Shown here in pieces: positions 34,982 through 44,280 of a stretch of 64,000 nt of DNA. Each line of letters begins with the position of its first letter. Within the stretch, counting starts at the first letter, position 1. The stretch spans positions 372,001-436,000 of the forward strand of contig NZ_CP192600.1 in the NCBI RefSeq assembly GCF_050632395.1, given 5' to 3'. The position numbers and the translations under genes are program-made. The notes under the pieces are model-generated. The model ran no database searches, was not told the origin of the DNA, and was given only the letters and a program-made list of their open reading frames with translations. The stretch is from JAUYQR01 sp050632395 (GTDB lineage: Bacteria; Pseudomonadota; Alphaproteobacteria; Rhodobacterales; Rhodobacteraceae).

Positions 34982-36210
34982 GGCTGCCCGCCTTTCGCTG
35001 AAATTGGGCTAAGGGTGCCAAGAAATGACTCCAGCGCGGCAATTTCGCCGGCATCGAGCGACAATGGCGTGATCTCGCTATGACCGTTTGGGGCCGCGGG
35101 CGCGGCGTTGTAGTGCTCAAGAACATTGCCAAGCGTCTTGATCTGGCCTGCGTGCATATAAGGCGGGCGATCCGCAACACCGCGCAATGACGGCGGCTTG
35201 TATGCCCGTATCATCTCGTCGCCGGCAGCGGTCAGATACTTCAGTTCCGCGCAGTCGTCCGGACCCGCGTCACTGTAGGCACCGAGGCAATTGAATGGAT
35301 CGGCAAGGATCTGCGCCGTGCCGGTGGTGCGGCCGAGGTCATCCTGCAGTCCTGGGACCGCTGGCACGCCCGTGTTGTGAAAATAGTTGTCGGTCAGCAG
35401 GGGGCCATTGTGGCACTTGGTGCATTCACCCTTGCCGACGAAAACCCGCAGCCCCTCGATCTCCTCGTCGGACAGAATGCCTGCTGTGTTGCCACTTGCG
35501 GCAAGCGCGTCGGCATAGATGTCGAAGCGTGACGGCTCTGGCAGGATCGTGCGCTCATAAGCGGCGATCGCTTTGCCTACATTGGCAAAGACGCGATTGA
35601 CCGCGTCTCGCTGTTCGTCCCCCAAGGAGAGCCAGCCTTGCAGGGCAGCCTCAGCGCCAGTCGGACTGGCATGTTCCGGCACTTGGGCGAGCGGCGGAAG
35701 TGGTCCGAACACCGCCGAATACTGATCCGCATAGTAAGTTTCGATCAGGTGCGAGATGTAGGCACGATCCGTTCCATGTTCTACGGCACTTTCCAGCGGC
35801 CCCAGTGCTTGCGACCACTGGCTATCCTTGCGCCCATCCCAGAAAAGCCAGGGGCTGTAGGCGGTTCCAGCTATGGGCATGGTTCGACGCGCCGTCTCAC
35901 CCACACCCCGGGCCCGTGGCAAGTCGTCCTGAAACTGGCGGTCCGGCAAATGACAGGTTGCACAGGCGACCTCGGTGTTGGCGCTCAGCCTCGTGTCAAA
36001 GAAGAGCGCCTTGCCCAGCGTGGCGGCGATGGGTTCATCCGCAACCGCATTGGACGGATCGGCGGGCAGCGGCGGAAGCTTGGACAGCGCAAGCGAGGTC
36101 ACAAGCCTGATTTCCTGTTCAGTCCATGCCGCCGACGACTGCGTGGTCCAGTAAAGGGCCAAAGCGGAACCGGCTAGCAGGGTGAGAACGGCGACCGTTG
36201 GAGCACGCAT
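34978..36210 (-). CDS. Di-heme cytochrome c peroxidase (MauG/CcpA-like)
   Basis: A 410-residue periplasmic enzyme with an N-terminal membrane anchor (VAVLTLLAGSALALYWTTQS). Two c-type haems are marked by CATCH (EVACATCHLPDRQF) and CTKCH (GKGECTKCHNGPLL). Further features are TMPIAGTAYSPWLFWDGRKD and PSLRGVADRPPYMHAGQIKT. The family reduces peroxide or, as MauG, oxidises a partner protein. It is the middle gene of a three-gene operon with a FixH/YtkA-like protein and a membrane protein, so a dedicated partner is likely. Confidence 0.9.
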   Translation of the reverse strand: MRAPTVAVLTLLAGSALALYWTTQSSAAWTEQEIRLVTSLALSKLPPLPADPSNAVADEPIAATLGKALFFDTRLSANTEVACATCHLPDRQFQDDLPRARGVGETARRTMPIAGTAYSPWLFWDGRKDSQWSQALGPLESAVEHGTDRAYISHLIETYYADQYSAVFGPLPPLAQVPEHASPTGAEAALQGWLSLGDEQRDAVNRVFANVGKAIAAYERTILPEPSRFDIYADALAASGNTAGILSDEEIEGLRVFVGKGECTKCHNGPLLTDNYFHNTGVPAVPGLQDDLGRTTGTAQILADPFNCLGAYSDAGPDDCAELKYLTAAGDEMIRAYKPPSLRGVADRPPYMHAGQIKTLGNVLEHYNAAPAAPNGHSEITPLSLDAGEIAALESFLGTLSPISAKGGQP

Positions 36211-36222
36211 CTTGTGCCTCCC

Positions 36223-36678
36223 TTACAGGATCAGGTTGAAGGTCGCGGTATCCGGGCCAGCTGGGCCTTTGACCGCGACATTGACCGTCCACCAACCCGG
36301 CATATTGAATTTCATGCCCTCGACCTGATAGCGCCCGCGCCCAAGCTCTGCTGTTACCTTAGGCTCGGTAGGAAGCCCGTGGCCATGTTGCGGCATGCCG
36401 CCGCTAATCGAGATTTCCGCGTGTTCGACAGGCTTGCCGTCGGGCGTCTTGATCTCGACGATCCAGCCGTGAATGGTTCCGGTCACGATCGGCGACAGGC
36501 CCGGCTCTACCGACGCCACGTAGTGTCCGTGGTCAGTCGATTTCATGAGCGACAGGTCGAGGTCGGCGGGCGGGGGCTGCATCATTGCAGCTGCGCCAAG
36601 ACCCGCGGCGGCCACGATGACAACCGGAACGGCCCAGAGCAGGCGCCGGCGGGTGATGAGATTTGGCAAGTTGTGCAT
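36223..36678 (-). CDS. YtkA/FixH-like periplasmic domain protein
   Basis: About 151 residues: an N-terminal anchor (RRRLLWAVPVVIVAAAGLGA) and an immunoglobulin-like domain with DGKPVEHAEISISGGMPQHG and GRYQVEGMKFNMPGWWTVNV. GMPQHGHGLPTEP is the hallmark of YtkA-like domains, seen near copper or haem-protein genes. ATG 36678 is chosen; a GTG 18 bases upstream is possible. It leads the operon with the di-heme peroxidase 12 bases downstream. Confidence 0.75.
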   Translation of the reverse strand: MHNLPNLITRRRLLWAVPVVIVAAAGLGAAAMMQPPPADLDLSLMKSTDHGHYVASVEPGLSPIVTGTIHGWIVEIKTPDGKPVEHAEISISGGMPQHGHGLPTEPKVTAELGRGRYQVEGMKFNMPGWWTVNVAVKGPAGPDTATFNLIL

Positions 36679-36751
36679 CCTTCGTTTGCGATGCACGTGA
36701 TCTACGCCGATTGCCTAAGCAGGGCTTGAACGAAGGGGCTAGCAAGAAGAA

Positions 36752-37540
36752 TCAGGCGGTCATTGGATGCTGAATGTTCGGAGACTCGATGCTTGCCTGG
36801 GTCGGAGCTAAACCGAACATCCTTCGGCAGGTGCGCGAAAGGTGGGCGGAGTCGGAGAAGTTGGCTGCATAGGCCGCTTCGGTCCAGGACGATCCTCCGA
36901 AGCCCATTGCCATCGCTTTGTTGAGACGCTCCCATAGCACGAAGCCCCTGAACGAAACGCCGGTCTCTGCCACAAACAGATGACGAAGCCGCCCGGGGGA
37001 CAGGCCAACTTTGCGTGCCAGATCAGGCAACGTGATGGGCTCGTCCAAATGCTGGCGGATTTCGGCAATGGCCCGGAGCACGCGTCGCTCGGCTGTGGCG
37101 AGAGGCGTGTCGACCCCAGAGAATCTCGCGACGGCTTGTCTGGCAAGCGAAACCAGTTGCGCGTCATCCGCACCGTCAAAATATGCCTTTGCAATAGGCG
37201 AGGCGAGCGCGTGTGCCTCTGCACTGGACAACAAGTGCAGTCCTCTTGTGCGATACTTGGCCAGCACGCCGCGACCGACACCCGATTCGGGCTCAAAAAG
37301 AATGTTGACGACGACGCTTCCTGGGGCGTCAAAGACATGTGGCATATCCGGGGTGATTACCGCACCATCACAGATCGTCCATTCGCCGTCAGGCTGCGTT
37401 TTGAACTGTGCATGCCCTTGAATGGGCAGGCAGAGCTGGATGGCATGATGTGAATGCCAGTCCATCGCACCGGTGACGAGTGCCAGCCAAAGGCTGCCAC
37501 CTTCCCAGAATAATACCCTGCCGATCCCCACCATTTGCAT
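36752..37540 (-). CDS. AraC-family transcriptional regulator
   Basis: A 262-residue protein. An N-terminal cupin-like sensor (MDWHSHHAIQLCLPIQGHAQ) is followed by the two-HTH AraC domain: HLDEPITLPDLARKVGLSPG then RLRHLFVAETGVSFRGFVLW, and FSDSAHLSRTCRRMFGLAP. It lies upstream of the peroxidase operon in the same direction, a likely target. The inducer is unknown. Confidence 0.9.
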   Translation of the reverse strand: MQMVGIGRVLFWEGGSLWLALVTGAMDWHSHHAIQLCLPIQGHAQFKTQPDGEWTICDGAVITPDMPHVFDAPGSVVVNILFEPESGVGRGVLAKYRTRGLHLLSSAEAHALASPIAKAYFDGADDAQLVSLARQAVARFSGVDTPLATAERRVLRAIAEIRQHLDEPITLPDLARKVGLSPGRLRHLFVAETGVSFRGFVLWERLNKAMAMGFGGSSWTEAAYAANFSDSAHLSRTCRRMFGLAPTQASIESPNIQHPMTA

Positions 37541-37861
37541 TGTAACATGCTAGAGTAATTGCGCAGCCCGACATAGGGGATTTTAGGCGCTGATCTGGCA
37601 TGCCCTCCTGTCGCGCAAGTGGCACTCGGATGATCGACTTGCGGCCGCATTTTGCATCGAAGCGGCGCTTTCGGATACATAAGGGCAAAGGGTCAAGATT
37701 GTCGGCGGCTTGGCCGGGGGCTGCGATTTTGCTTGCTTCTAGCCCCTGCGTTCAAGCGCAAGTGCCTATGGCGAGGCTAACGATTGGCCTCCGGCCCCGC
37801 TCACATGAACCGTATCGGTCGGGAGCCAAAGAACCTCGCTCAACCCCGGAAGGATCCCTTG
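37541..37861. other. Intergenic region between divergent AraC and DUF3703-fusion genes
   Basis: There is no gene here. It carries the two leaders; an AT-rich patch near 37530-37570 could hold the AraC promoter. I see no clear repeat. Confidence 0.4.
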
Positions 37862-38659
37862 ATGGAATATCTTATAGGGCTTTCGCTCGCACTCGGAGTG
37901 TCGTTGACTGCAACGGTCGTCGGCTTTGATCGCGACCGCGTGCTATACGCGTTCATGGCGGTGGTCATAGCATCGTATTATGATCTTTTTGCCGTCCTAG
38001 GCGGCTCCAGTCAGACGTTGAAGCAGGAACTGGTTCTGTCGGCGCTTTTTGTGATCGTGAGTGTGATCGGCTTCAGGACAAGTCTCTGGCTGGTTGTGGG
38101 AGCCTTGGCGGGCCACGGCGTCTTTGACATCTTTCACGCCGATCTGATCGCCAATGCCGGTGTTCCTGTGTGGTGGCCGATGTTCTGCATGACCTATGAT
38201 TTGACCGCAGCCGCGTATCTGGCCTTGCTTCTGAGCTTCGCTGGACTTTCCGCCACCCGAAACGGCGGGAGGGACTCGTTGCAGATAGCGAAGGTGGAAC
38301 CGCCTCGAACGGACCGTTCAATCCGCCCCCAAGTCCAAATGGAACTCGATGCGGCTGCCAATCAATCGGAACTGAGGGAGTTCCAAGCAAGCTTCCGCCA
38401 TCTGGAGCGCGCTCATATTCTTTCTCAGGTTTCGACGCTTGAACATGTGCGTGTTCATTGGCGAATGCTGGTCTGGGCCGTGCGCCAGCGCGACGTCCGG
38501 GAAATCTGCGGACAGGTATTCCGCATCCTGGGTGCCGCAACGATGACAGCCTTCGGTCTTGTGCCTGCGGGTAACACAGGCGGCTCGAACGTCAGTGCAG
38601 TTCAGCCGATGCGGATTCCTGATGATCTTGCCGCAATCATCGCTGCACGTTCAGAATAG
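37862..38659 (+). CDS. Membrane domain fused to a DUF3703 domain
   Basis: A 265-residue protein. The first part has four or five helices (MEYLIGLSLALGVSLTATVV; YAFMAVVIASYYDLFAVLGG; LSALFVIVSVIGFRTSLWLV; YDLTAAAYLALLLSFAGL). The second part is DUF3703: ELREFQASFRHLERAHILSQ, then EHVRVHWRMLVWAVRQRDVR, then GNTGGSNVSAVQPMRIPDDL. DUF3703 is normally a free-standing soluble protein of about 110-130 residues, so the fusion is unusual. The start follows GGAAGGATCCCTTG. Function is unknown. Confidence 0.72.
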   Translation: MEYLIGLSLALGVSLTATVVGFDRDRVLYAFMAVVIASYYDLFAVLGGSSQTLKQELVLSALFVIVSVIGFRTSLWLVVGALAGHGVFDIFHADLIANAGVPVWWPMFCMTYDLTAAAYLALLLSFAGLSATRNGGRDSLQIAKVEPPRTDRSIRPQVQMELDAAANQSELREFQASFRHLERAHILSQVSTLEHVRVHWRMLVWAVRQRDVREICGQVFRILGAATMTAFGLVPAGNTGGSNVSAVQPMRIPDDLAAIIAARSE

Positions 38660-38885
38660 TTCTCACCGCATCACATCTGAATAGGAATTTCCGGAACCTG
38701 TTGGCTGGACTCATTCGTGGTGAACGAGCGTCCGCTCTGCCCGGAGACTGAAGCGTTCTGCCTCGACTACATCCGTCCGCTTTCCGCCCTTTGCTTCAAA
38801 GCCACTTGGACGTGCCTTGGATTATTGTCCACCGCGGTGCATTGCAGCGACCGACAGACCACGACCCGCCGCAAGACTCGTTCAA

Positions 38886-39521
38886 TCAGGCGGGCTCCCC
38901 GCCGAGAACCTCCCAGAAGTCGGCTCTCAGGTTGTGATGGGGAAACGGCTCGTCAGGCACCTCTGCTCCAAGAAATGCACAGAGCGGGTCCCATCCTTCA
39001 GACACATCAAAGACGAGCAATCTGTCGTCAGACAGGGCCTCGCGCACCTCCTCGGTTCTGCGCCGGTAGGCGGCAAGGCCGATCTGTCGATCGTCAAGAA
39101 CGCCGCTGAAGGTCTCCTTACCAGCCAGTCCGTTCCAAGCCGTGAGAATGTCGCGGATGTGAGGGGGCAATGGCAAATCTTCGTATTTCGCCATCAGCTT
39201 GCCGATGGTCTTGTCAAAGCTGGCCCACCATCGTTCTTCAGGTCGTATCGTGTGCACCACTTTCGCATCCGGAAAGGCGTAGGCAAGTTCGCGCCAGACA
39301 TGTGCGCCCGGCCAATCCACCTGAGATCTGTAACCAGCGAAGACCGTTTCCCAGTCGACACTCTCGCCGGCCGCCAGTCTCTGCCAATGGCCGACTTGTT
39401 CAGGGTTAGCCGCGATCTCGTGCATGTGATGACACGGTCCGTAGCCCAATCGCTCCAAGGCGGCCTTCAAGGATTTCGTTCCGGTCCTTCCAAAACCAGA
39501 GCCGATCACTTCGAGTGCCAT
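38886..39521 (-). CDS. Sulfotransferase-family protein
   Basis: A 211-residue protein of the sulfotransferase_4 type. MALEVIGSGFGRTGTKSLKA is the PAPS 5'-phosphosulfate loop, followed by CHHMHEIAANPEQVGHWQRL, FPDAKVVHTIRPEERWWASF (the 3'-phosphate Arg-Ser equivalent) and LLVFDVSEGWDPLCAFLGAE. It transfers sulfate to an unknown acceptor in the cytoplasm. A good GGGAGG ribosome site precedes ATG 39521. Confidence 0.87.
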   Translation of the reverse strand: MALEVIGSGFGRTGTKSLKAALERLGYGPCHHMHEIAANPEQVGHWQRLAAGESVDWETVFAGYRSQVDWPGAHVWRELAYAFPDAKVVHTIRPEERWWASFDKTIGKLMAKYEDLPLPPHIRDILTAWNGLAGKETFSGVLDDRQIGLAAYRRRTEEVREALSDDRLLVFDVSEGWDPLCAFLGAEVPDEPFPHHNLRADFWEVLGGEPA

Positions 39522-39632
39522 GCAGGATCCTCCCTCACATACAATGAAGCATCTGCCGCATTGAAGGTTGTGTCTACGGTGCTGATCCCTACGTCTTTCG
39601 AATGCCATAGCATCGAAGCCAAGGTTCTCAGA

Positions 39633-40325
39633 TCAGGCACGATCCCATATCCATTTCCCGACACCTGGCAGCACTGTGATCGCCCCAGCCAAGACCACGA
39701 TCCACATCCAGTCCGTGCCTCCCGCCGCCATTCCCGCCCCTAGCGCTGTGAGCGCAAAGCAGATCGGCATGACTCCCAGCAATGTCGCCACGGCGAACCG
39801 GCCGAACGACAGGCAAGTGATACCTGCCACATAGCTGACCGCGTCAAACGAGATGAACGGGACGAGGCGTGAGCCGAAGACGATCAGCATCAGGCTCGAC
39901 TGCGAGCGGGGCGCCGCGATGTATTTCAGCACCGGATTGGTTGACCGGCGCACGGCATTAAGGCCCAGATACCGAGCTGCGCCAAAGGCCGCGAACGCCC
40001 CCAGCAGGGCGCCAGTCACGACAAAGATCCCACCCCACAATGCTCCGTAGATCGCGCCCGCCGCCACAGCAATCGGGCCGCTGGGTATCGGGCTTGCCAC
40101 GATCGCCAGCACCATCAACCCGATCAAGGCAAGCGGGCCTGCCATACCCAGACCAGCCACAGTGCTGCGCACCCAAGCTTCCCCAAGCAGGACGTGCCCC
40201 GGGTCAAATGAGGTTGGCAGGATCAGCGCCGCGAGGACCGCGGCAGCGAGAACGGTGCAAACGACTGTGCGTTTTAAGAAGATGACCTTCCGATCCTTAT
40301 CGGCCGTCGCATGACTATCCATCAT
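39633..40325 (-). CDS. TVP38/TMEM64-family (DedA-like) membrane protein
   Basis: About 230 residues. The VTT domain is visible: VASPIPSGPIAVAAGAIYGA then LWGGIFVVTGALLGAFAAFG, and FISFDAVSYVAGITCLSFGR. Family members are lipid-scramblase-like inner-membrane proteins. The ATG overlaps the stop of the upstream methyltransferase, so the two are coupled. Confidence 0.87.
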   Translation of the reverse strand: MMDSHATADKDRKVIFLKRTVVCTVLAAAVLAALILPTSFDPGHVLLGEAWVRSTVAGLGMAGPLALIGLMVLAIVASPIPSGPIAVAAGAIYGALWGGIFVVTGALLGAFAAFGAARYLGLNAVRRSTNPVLKYIAAPRSQSSLMLIVFGSRLVPFISFDAVSYVAGITCLSFGRFAVATLLGVMPICFALTALGAGMAAGGTDWMWIVVLAGAITVLPGVGKWIWDRA

Positions 40326-41200
40326 TTCTGTCCGGCGGTCAGCAGAAGGGTATTCGGCCCGATCCAGCCGCCTGTGGTTTGATAGACGTCCAGCTGTTTG
40401 GCGATGTCCCTCCAAGCCGCCTCCCGGGCTGCGTCATCCAACAGGGCCAGGATCTGCAAAATCGGGCCAGCCGAGTCCCTGATAAAAGTCATGTAGTCGG
40501 CAGTTGTCGGCAGCCTGAACGGCACCTCCATCCGGGTTGTGGCAACCGATTGGAAGCCTGCCTGATGCATCAGGTCATCCATCAGACCGGGTTTGCCAAG
40601 GCTGACCAGACCACCAGGCTGAAACGGATCACGCGGCGGAAGCCCTGCATGGCGCATTGCGGTTGACATCAGGATGCGCAGGCAGGGGTTCACCTCCGGT
40701 CCGGCAAAGACCATGCCACAAAACCGGCCGCCTGGTTTCAGGACACGGTGGATTTCTTTAAGGCCAACCAGCGGGTTCGGCAGGAACATCAGCCCGAGGC
40801 GACAGACTGCGGCATCGAAAGTTGCAGCCTTGAGCTTCAGATCCTCTGCATCAGCGCGGTGAATCCGCACATTGGCATGTCCGGCATTGACGGCATTTCC
40901 GAGTGCGCAGGTCAAAATGCCTTCTGATATGTCGGTCGCAACCACCGCACCATCGGCTCCAACCCGGTCGGCGATGTCCAGCGTTTGGTCGCCAGCACCA
41001 GCCGCCACGTCCAGGATGATCTGGCCCAAGCTTATCCCAGCCATCTTCAACATCGCATCGGTTGGCACGCGCAGCCATTCGCGGATCTTGGAACCATGCC
41101 GGTCCCAACCTGCAGCGGACTCATCCCACTGGGCATGCATCCGGTGTTTGAACACCGTGCTGTCACACAAGCTATCTTGTAGCATTGTTTCGTTGGTCAT
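40322..41200 (-). CDS. Class I SAM-dependent methyltransferase
   Basis: A 292-residue methyltransferase. Motif I is IILDVAAGAGDQTLDIADRV, then ADAEDLKLKAATFDAAVCRL and RVLKPGGRFCGMVFAGPEVN (post-motif III). The pattern resembles UbiE/ubiquinone-type enzymes but with an extra N-terminal helix and a C-terminal cap. It diverges from the LysR gene and overlaps the TVP38 gene. The substrate is unknown. Confidence 0.87.
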   Translation of the reverse strand: MTNETMLQDSLCDSTVFKHRMHAQWDESAAGWDRHGSKIREWLRVPTDAMLKMAGISLGQIILDVAAGAGDQTLDIADRVGADGAVVATDISEGILTCALGNAVNAGHANVRIHRADAEDLKLKAATFDAAVCRLGLMFLPNPLVGLKEIHRVLKPGGRFCGMVFAGPEVNPCLRILMSTAMRHAGLPPRDPFQPGGLVSLGKPGLMDDLMHQAGFQSVATTRMEVPFRLPTTADYMTFIRDSAGPILQILALLDDAAREAAWRDIAKQLDVYQTTGGWIGPNTLLLTAGQK

Positions 41201-41410
41201 TTAGGAAGCGCCTCCGCGCAGATTGCGCAGCCGCAGGTGAGCGGCCTTTGCCGTCACACTTCGGAAACTGCGAAAGAGTTGAACTGATGGTGTTTGTGCT
41301 GGGCGATGATCAAATTCGCCGTGGTTCAAGGATACGCTTGTTTATCAAGGCAAGACAGCAGCAGAGTTGCGGAACGGGGCCGCAGATTTGCGGTGCGTGC
41401 GGAGGAGCCG

Positions 41411-42304
41411 ATGTTCGACTGGAACGATCTGCGGTTTTTTCTGGCGGTCGCCAAAGAGGGCAGCACGCTTGCAGCCGCCAAGGCGATCGGAGTCAATCAA
41501 TCCACCGTGCAGCGCAGGCTGGCCGACCTTGAGGCGCAGTTAGGGCAGCGGCTGGTCGAAAGATTACCCTCGGGCTATCAACTGACCGAACTTGGCGTCG
41601 CCATTCTGCCTAATGCCGAAGCGGTTGCCGCATCAGCAGAAAATTTTGAACGGATGTTGCGTGATCTGGGCCGCGCCCATGTCGGGATCATCCGTCTGAC
41701 TTGCCCCGAGCCCATCGCCTTACGTCTGACCCAGTCCGGTATTCTGGACCGTTTCCACGCCAAGCACCCCGGCCTCAAGGTAGAGTTTGTGCTAAGCGAC
41801 CAATACGTCGATCTGGCCAAGGGCGAGGCCGATGTCGCATTGCGCTCGGGCGATACCGACGACAGCATCCTGGTGGGTCGCAAGATCGCGGACTCTCTCT
41901 GGGCAATCTATGCCAGCCAACAATACATCGAACGGCACGGAGCACCGGCCACTGTCGCCGACCTCGCCCGCCATCCGCTGATTGCGTTCGAGGAAAGCAT
42001 GAGCAAGCATCGCACAGTTTCGTGGTTAAAGGAGGTGGCTCCCAATGCGACCTATGCCGCGCGAAACACCAGTGTGTTGGGCCTGATCTATGCTGCCAAG
42101 GCTGGGGTTGGGGTCGCGCCACTTCCAATGTCGCTTGGCGATGCCGAAGGTGATCTGGTGCGGGTGTTAGGCCCAGTCCCCGAACTTACCCGCGCATGGC
42201 GCATTCTGACCCACCCCGACGAGCGCCACACCGCCCGGGTCTCTGCCTTTTTCGCCTTTGTGCTGCAAGAAAGCGATGCACTGCGACCGATCCTGACCGG
42301 GTGA
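41411..42304 (+). CDS. LysR-family transcriptional regulator
   Basis: A 297-residue regulator. The HTH is WNDLRFFLAVAKEGSTLAAA then KAIGVNQSTVQRRLADLEAQ, and the effector domain begins at IIRLTCPEPIALRLTQ. The start is ATG 41411 with GGAGGAG just upstream; the longer frame adds 39 unsupported residues. It diverges from the methyltransferase-TVP38 operon, its likely target. Confidence 0.9.
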   Translation: MFDWNDLRFFLAVAKEGSTLAAAKAIGVNQSTVQRRLADLEAQLGQRLVERLPSGYQLTELGVAILPNAEAVAASAENFERMLRDLGRAHVGIIRLTCPEPIALRLTQSGILDRFHAKHPGLKVEFVLSDQYVDLAKGEADVALRSGDTDDSILVGRKIADSLWAIYASQQYIERHGAPATVADLARHPLIAFEESMSKHRTVSWLKEVAPNATYAARNTSVLGLIYAAKAGVGVAPLPMSLGDAEGDLVRVLGPVPELTRAWRILTHPDERHTARVSAFFAFVLQESDALRPILTG

Positions 42305-42469
42305 GCGGACAGTGCAGACCATGCTAGATGCAAGAATTTCGAGATCCTCGCATTCTTCCCTGGGAGGATCTGACCACTTTCCTGAACGATGAAGACATCT
42401 GGGGGAACTGATCAAAGCTGACGATTTCGTTCCCCACGATCCGCTGGAAATGAGTTTTCAGAGCGCATC

Positions 42470-42799
42470 ATGGAGGGGACTGCAAGGCAGAGTGCAGCGG
42501 GTCGGATCGTCGTCAATCCTGACACCCTGAAGGTTCGGCATTGCGGTGCACTTGTGATTTCTACGAAATCAGACGCGCTCGTGAAGTCCATTGCCGATCT
42601 TCGTCGGTCGATCCAAGATCATGATGAACTTTCCCGTGCAAAAGCTGCCGATCTGCCGAACGCTCGCGGAATAGTCACCGGCGCAGGATCCGCTTGGACG
42701 GCTCAACGCGTCACCGCACCGTTGAAAAAAGCGCGGTTGTTCCTTTCAGAGGAAGCTTCAGCCGCGGTGAAATCGTTGCCGACTTACGGTCTATTCTGA
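42470..42799 (+). pseudogene. C-terminal fragment of a serine recombinase, copy B
   Basis: The frame ends in SIADLRRSIQDHDELSRAKA, then NARGIVTGAGSAWTAQRVTA and SLPTYGLF, which matches the tail of the 18.3-kb recombinase (SIADVLRSIPDRDQLSRAEV ... LPTYGPL). The resolvase domain with the catalytic Ser is missing and the N-terminal part is scrambled. Confidence 0.65.
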
Positions 42800-43275
42800 C
42801 CCTGACCGCGTTCACTCCGCCCCGGAGGAATGGCTCGACATCCCTCGGCGAACGGGTGCGTTGGGGTTGTTCGAAGTCCTAGGTAAATATGCGTAGTGTG
42901 ATGGGGATGGGTTTTGGTGCCGCCAGCTCGCGGGTGATGTATCCTCCGCAAAAATGACCCGCGGTAAAATGCACCGTCACTTCACTCACCCTCGCCGTCG
43001 ACTAGCGAAGGAGAGTCACCAGAGGCCATCCGGTCGTATGGATAAGCAGCCCAGCGTTTTTGGGTAAGCGCGCGACGGTAAGCGGCTGGCTGCATTTCAG
43101 GTGGTCGGTGGGACCAGACGCAGCGGCAGCGCTTCTGGCCCGAAGCGACCATTGAGTGACGGTGCTTTCCCTTAGAGTGTTCCAGCGTAGCGGACTTTCA
43201 CGACGACCTCGGAAGGGCTTGCGGCGATGACTGTCAACGACTGTCAACGCTGGGCAGATGCTTCGATCGTTGCCT
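42800..43275. repeat. Recombinase-tail repeat, copy B (non-coding)
   Basis: Directly after the recombinase fragment the same blocks occur as in copy A: CCGGAGGAATGGCTCGACAT, AACGGGTGCGTTGGG, GAAGTCCTAGG, GGGTTTTGGTGCCGCCAG, then GGAGAGTCACCAGA near 43010. There is no gene. The sugar-operon regulator region starts right after. Confidence 0.65.
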
Positions 43276-44280
43276 TCAGGGTGCCAAGCCAAGTAGGCGC
43301 AAGACCTCCCGCGGGGCGGGTTTTCGCCAGATAATCTGATAGCTTTCGGCCACATTGCCGCGGGCCACGGCGACACCGGGCATGGCGATCCACGCCGGCA
43401 CCGTGCGGCCCAGAAGCGCGAGGATCGTCGTGCGAGCGGCGGCAACTCCCTGCTGAAAAGGCTGCTGGGCTGCCACGCTGACAAACTGTCGGCCTGCCGC
43501 CAGCGCGATGGCAGCATCTTCTCCTAGATCGACCGTTGCCATTGCAACGGTATGATTTTCGGCCAGAAGACGGGTTGCCACCGCCGTGGCGGGCGTGTCC
43601 CAGACCACGAATAAGCCCGAGATCTCGGGGTGATCCGCGATCATCCGCAGGGCAAGATCAGCCGCTTCGTCCATCGCGCCGAACCGCCGCACTTGGGTGC
43701 GAACGTCAGGCCGGTTGGTCTGCATCCAGTTGGTGAAGGCGATTTCGCGTTCGTTGGTTGCAAAGAAGTCGGCAGCAAAGCCAAGGACGCCCACCGCCGC
43801 CCCCTCGGCCAGATGCGGAGCAAGCCCGGCGGCGGCCATCTTGCCCAGCCCGAAATTGTCCGACGACACTAGCGATGTGTAATGTGAGCCGGGCAAAAGG
43901 CCGGTGGGGACGTTTTCAAGAAGAACCAGTCGGATGCCCGCCGCCGACACCCGCCGGAAGGCTGCGACGACCTGTTCGTTGGCCACCGGCAGCGCGACGA
44001 TCGCATCCGGTGCCGCCGCGATCAGCCGGTCGAGTGCTGCCACCTGCCTGTCCGCCGAAAAGCCGCAGTCGATCACCTCTGTCACGACTACGCCGCAGTC
44101 CCCGAAGATGCCCAGCATGCCGGAAATCTGTAATCGGGTCCAATCGCTGTCCAGCGTGTGCAGCACGACGGCTACACGCAGGGTGGCCGCCTTGGCGGCA
44201 GCGATATCCTCGGGCAGCAGGCTGACCCGTTCCGGCGGGGCTGCGCGTTCGCCATGGGGACCCAGTCCGGCAATCGTCAT
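43276..44280 (-). CDS. Periplasmic-binding-protein-like protein without a signal peptide
   Basis: A 334-residue protein of the ribose-binding (type 1 PBP) fold: LRVAVVLHTLDSDWTRLQIS, AAPDAIVALPVANEQVVAAF, LVLLENVPTGLLPGSHYTSL and AADFFATNEREIAFTNWMQT, then VVWDTPATAVATRLL. It parallels the 46.8-kb binding protein throughout, but its N-terminus (MTIAGLGPHGERAAPPERVS) has no signal peptide, so it should stay in the cytoplasm. The stop of the ROK gene overlaps its start (ATGA), so they are co-expressed. It may be an intracellular sugar sensor or sugar sink. Confidence 0.8.
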   Translation of the reverse strand: MTIAGLGPHGERAAPPERVSLLPEDIAAAKAATLRVAVVLHTLDSDWTRLQISGMLGIFGDCGVVVTEVIDCGFSADRQVAALDRLIAAAPDAIVALPVANEQVVAAFRRVSAAGIRLVLLENVPTGLLPGSHYTSLVSSDNFGLGKMAAAGLAPHLAEGAAVGVLGFAADFFATNEREIAFTNWMQTNRPDVRTQVRRFGAMDEAADLALRMIADHPEISGLFVVWDTPATAVATRLLAENHTVAMATVDLGEDAAIALAAGRQFVSVAAQQPFQQGVAAARTTILALLGRTVPAWIAMPGVAVARGNVAESYQIIWRKPAPREVLRLLGLAP

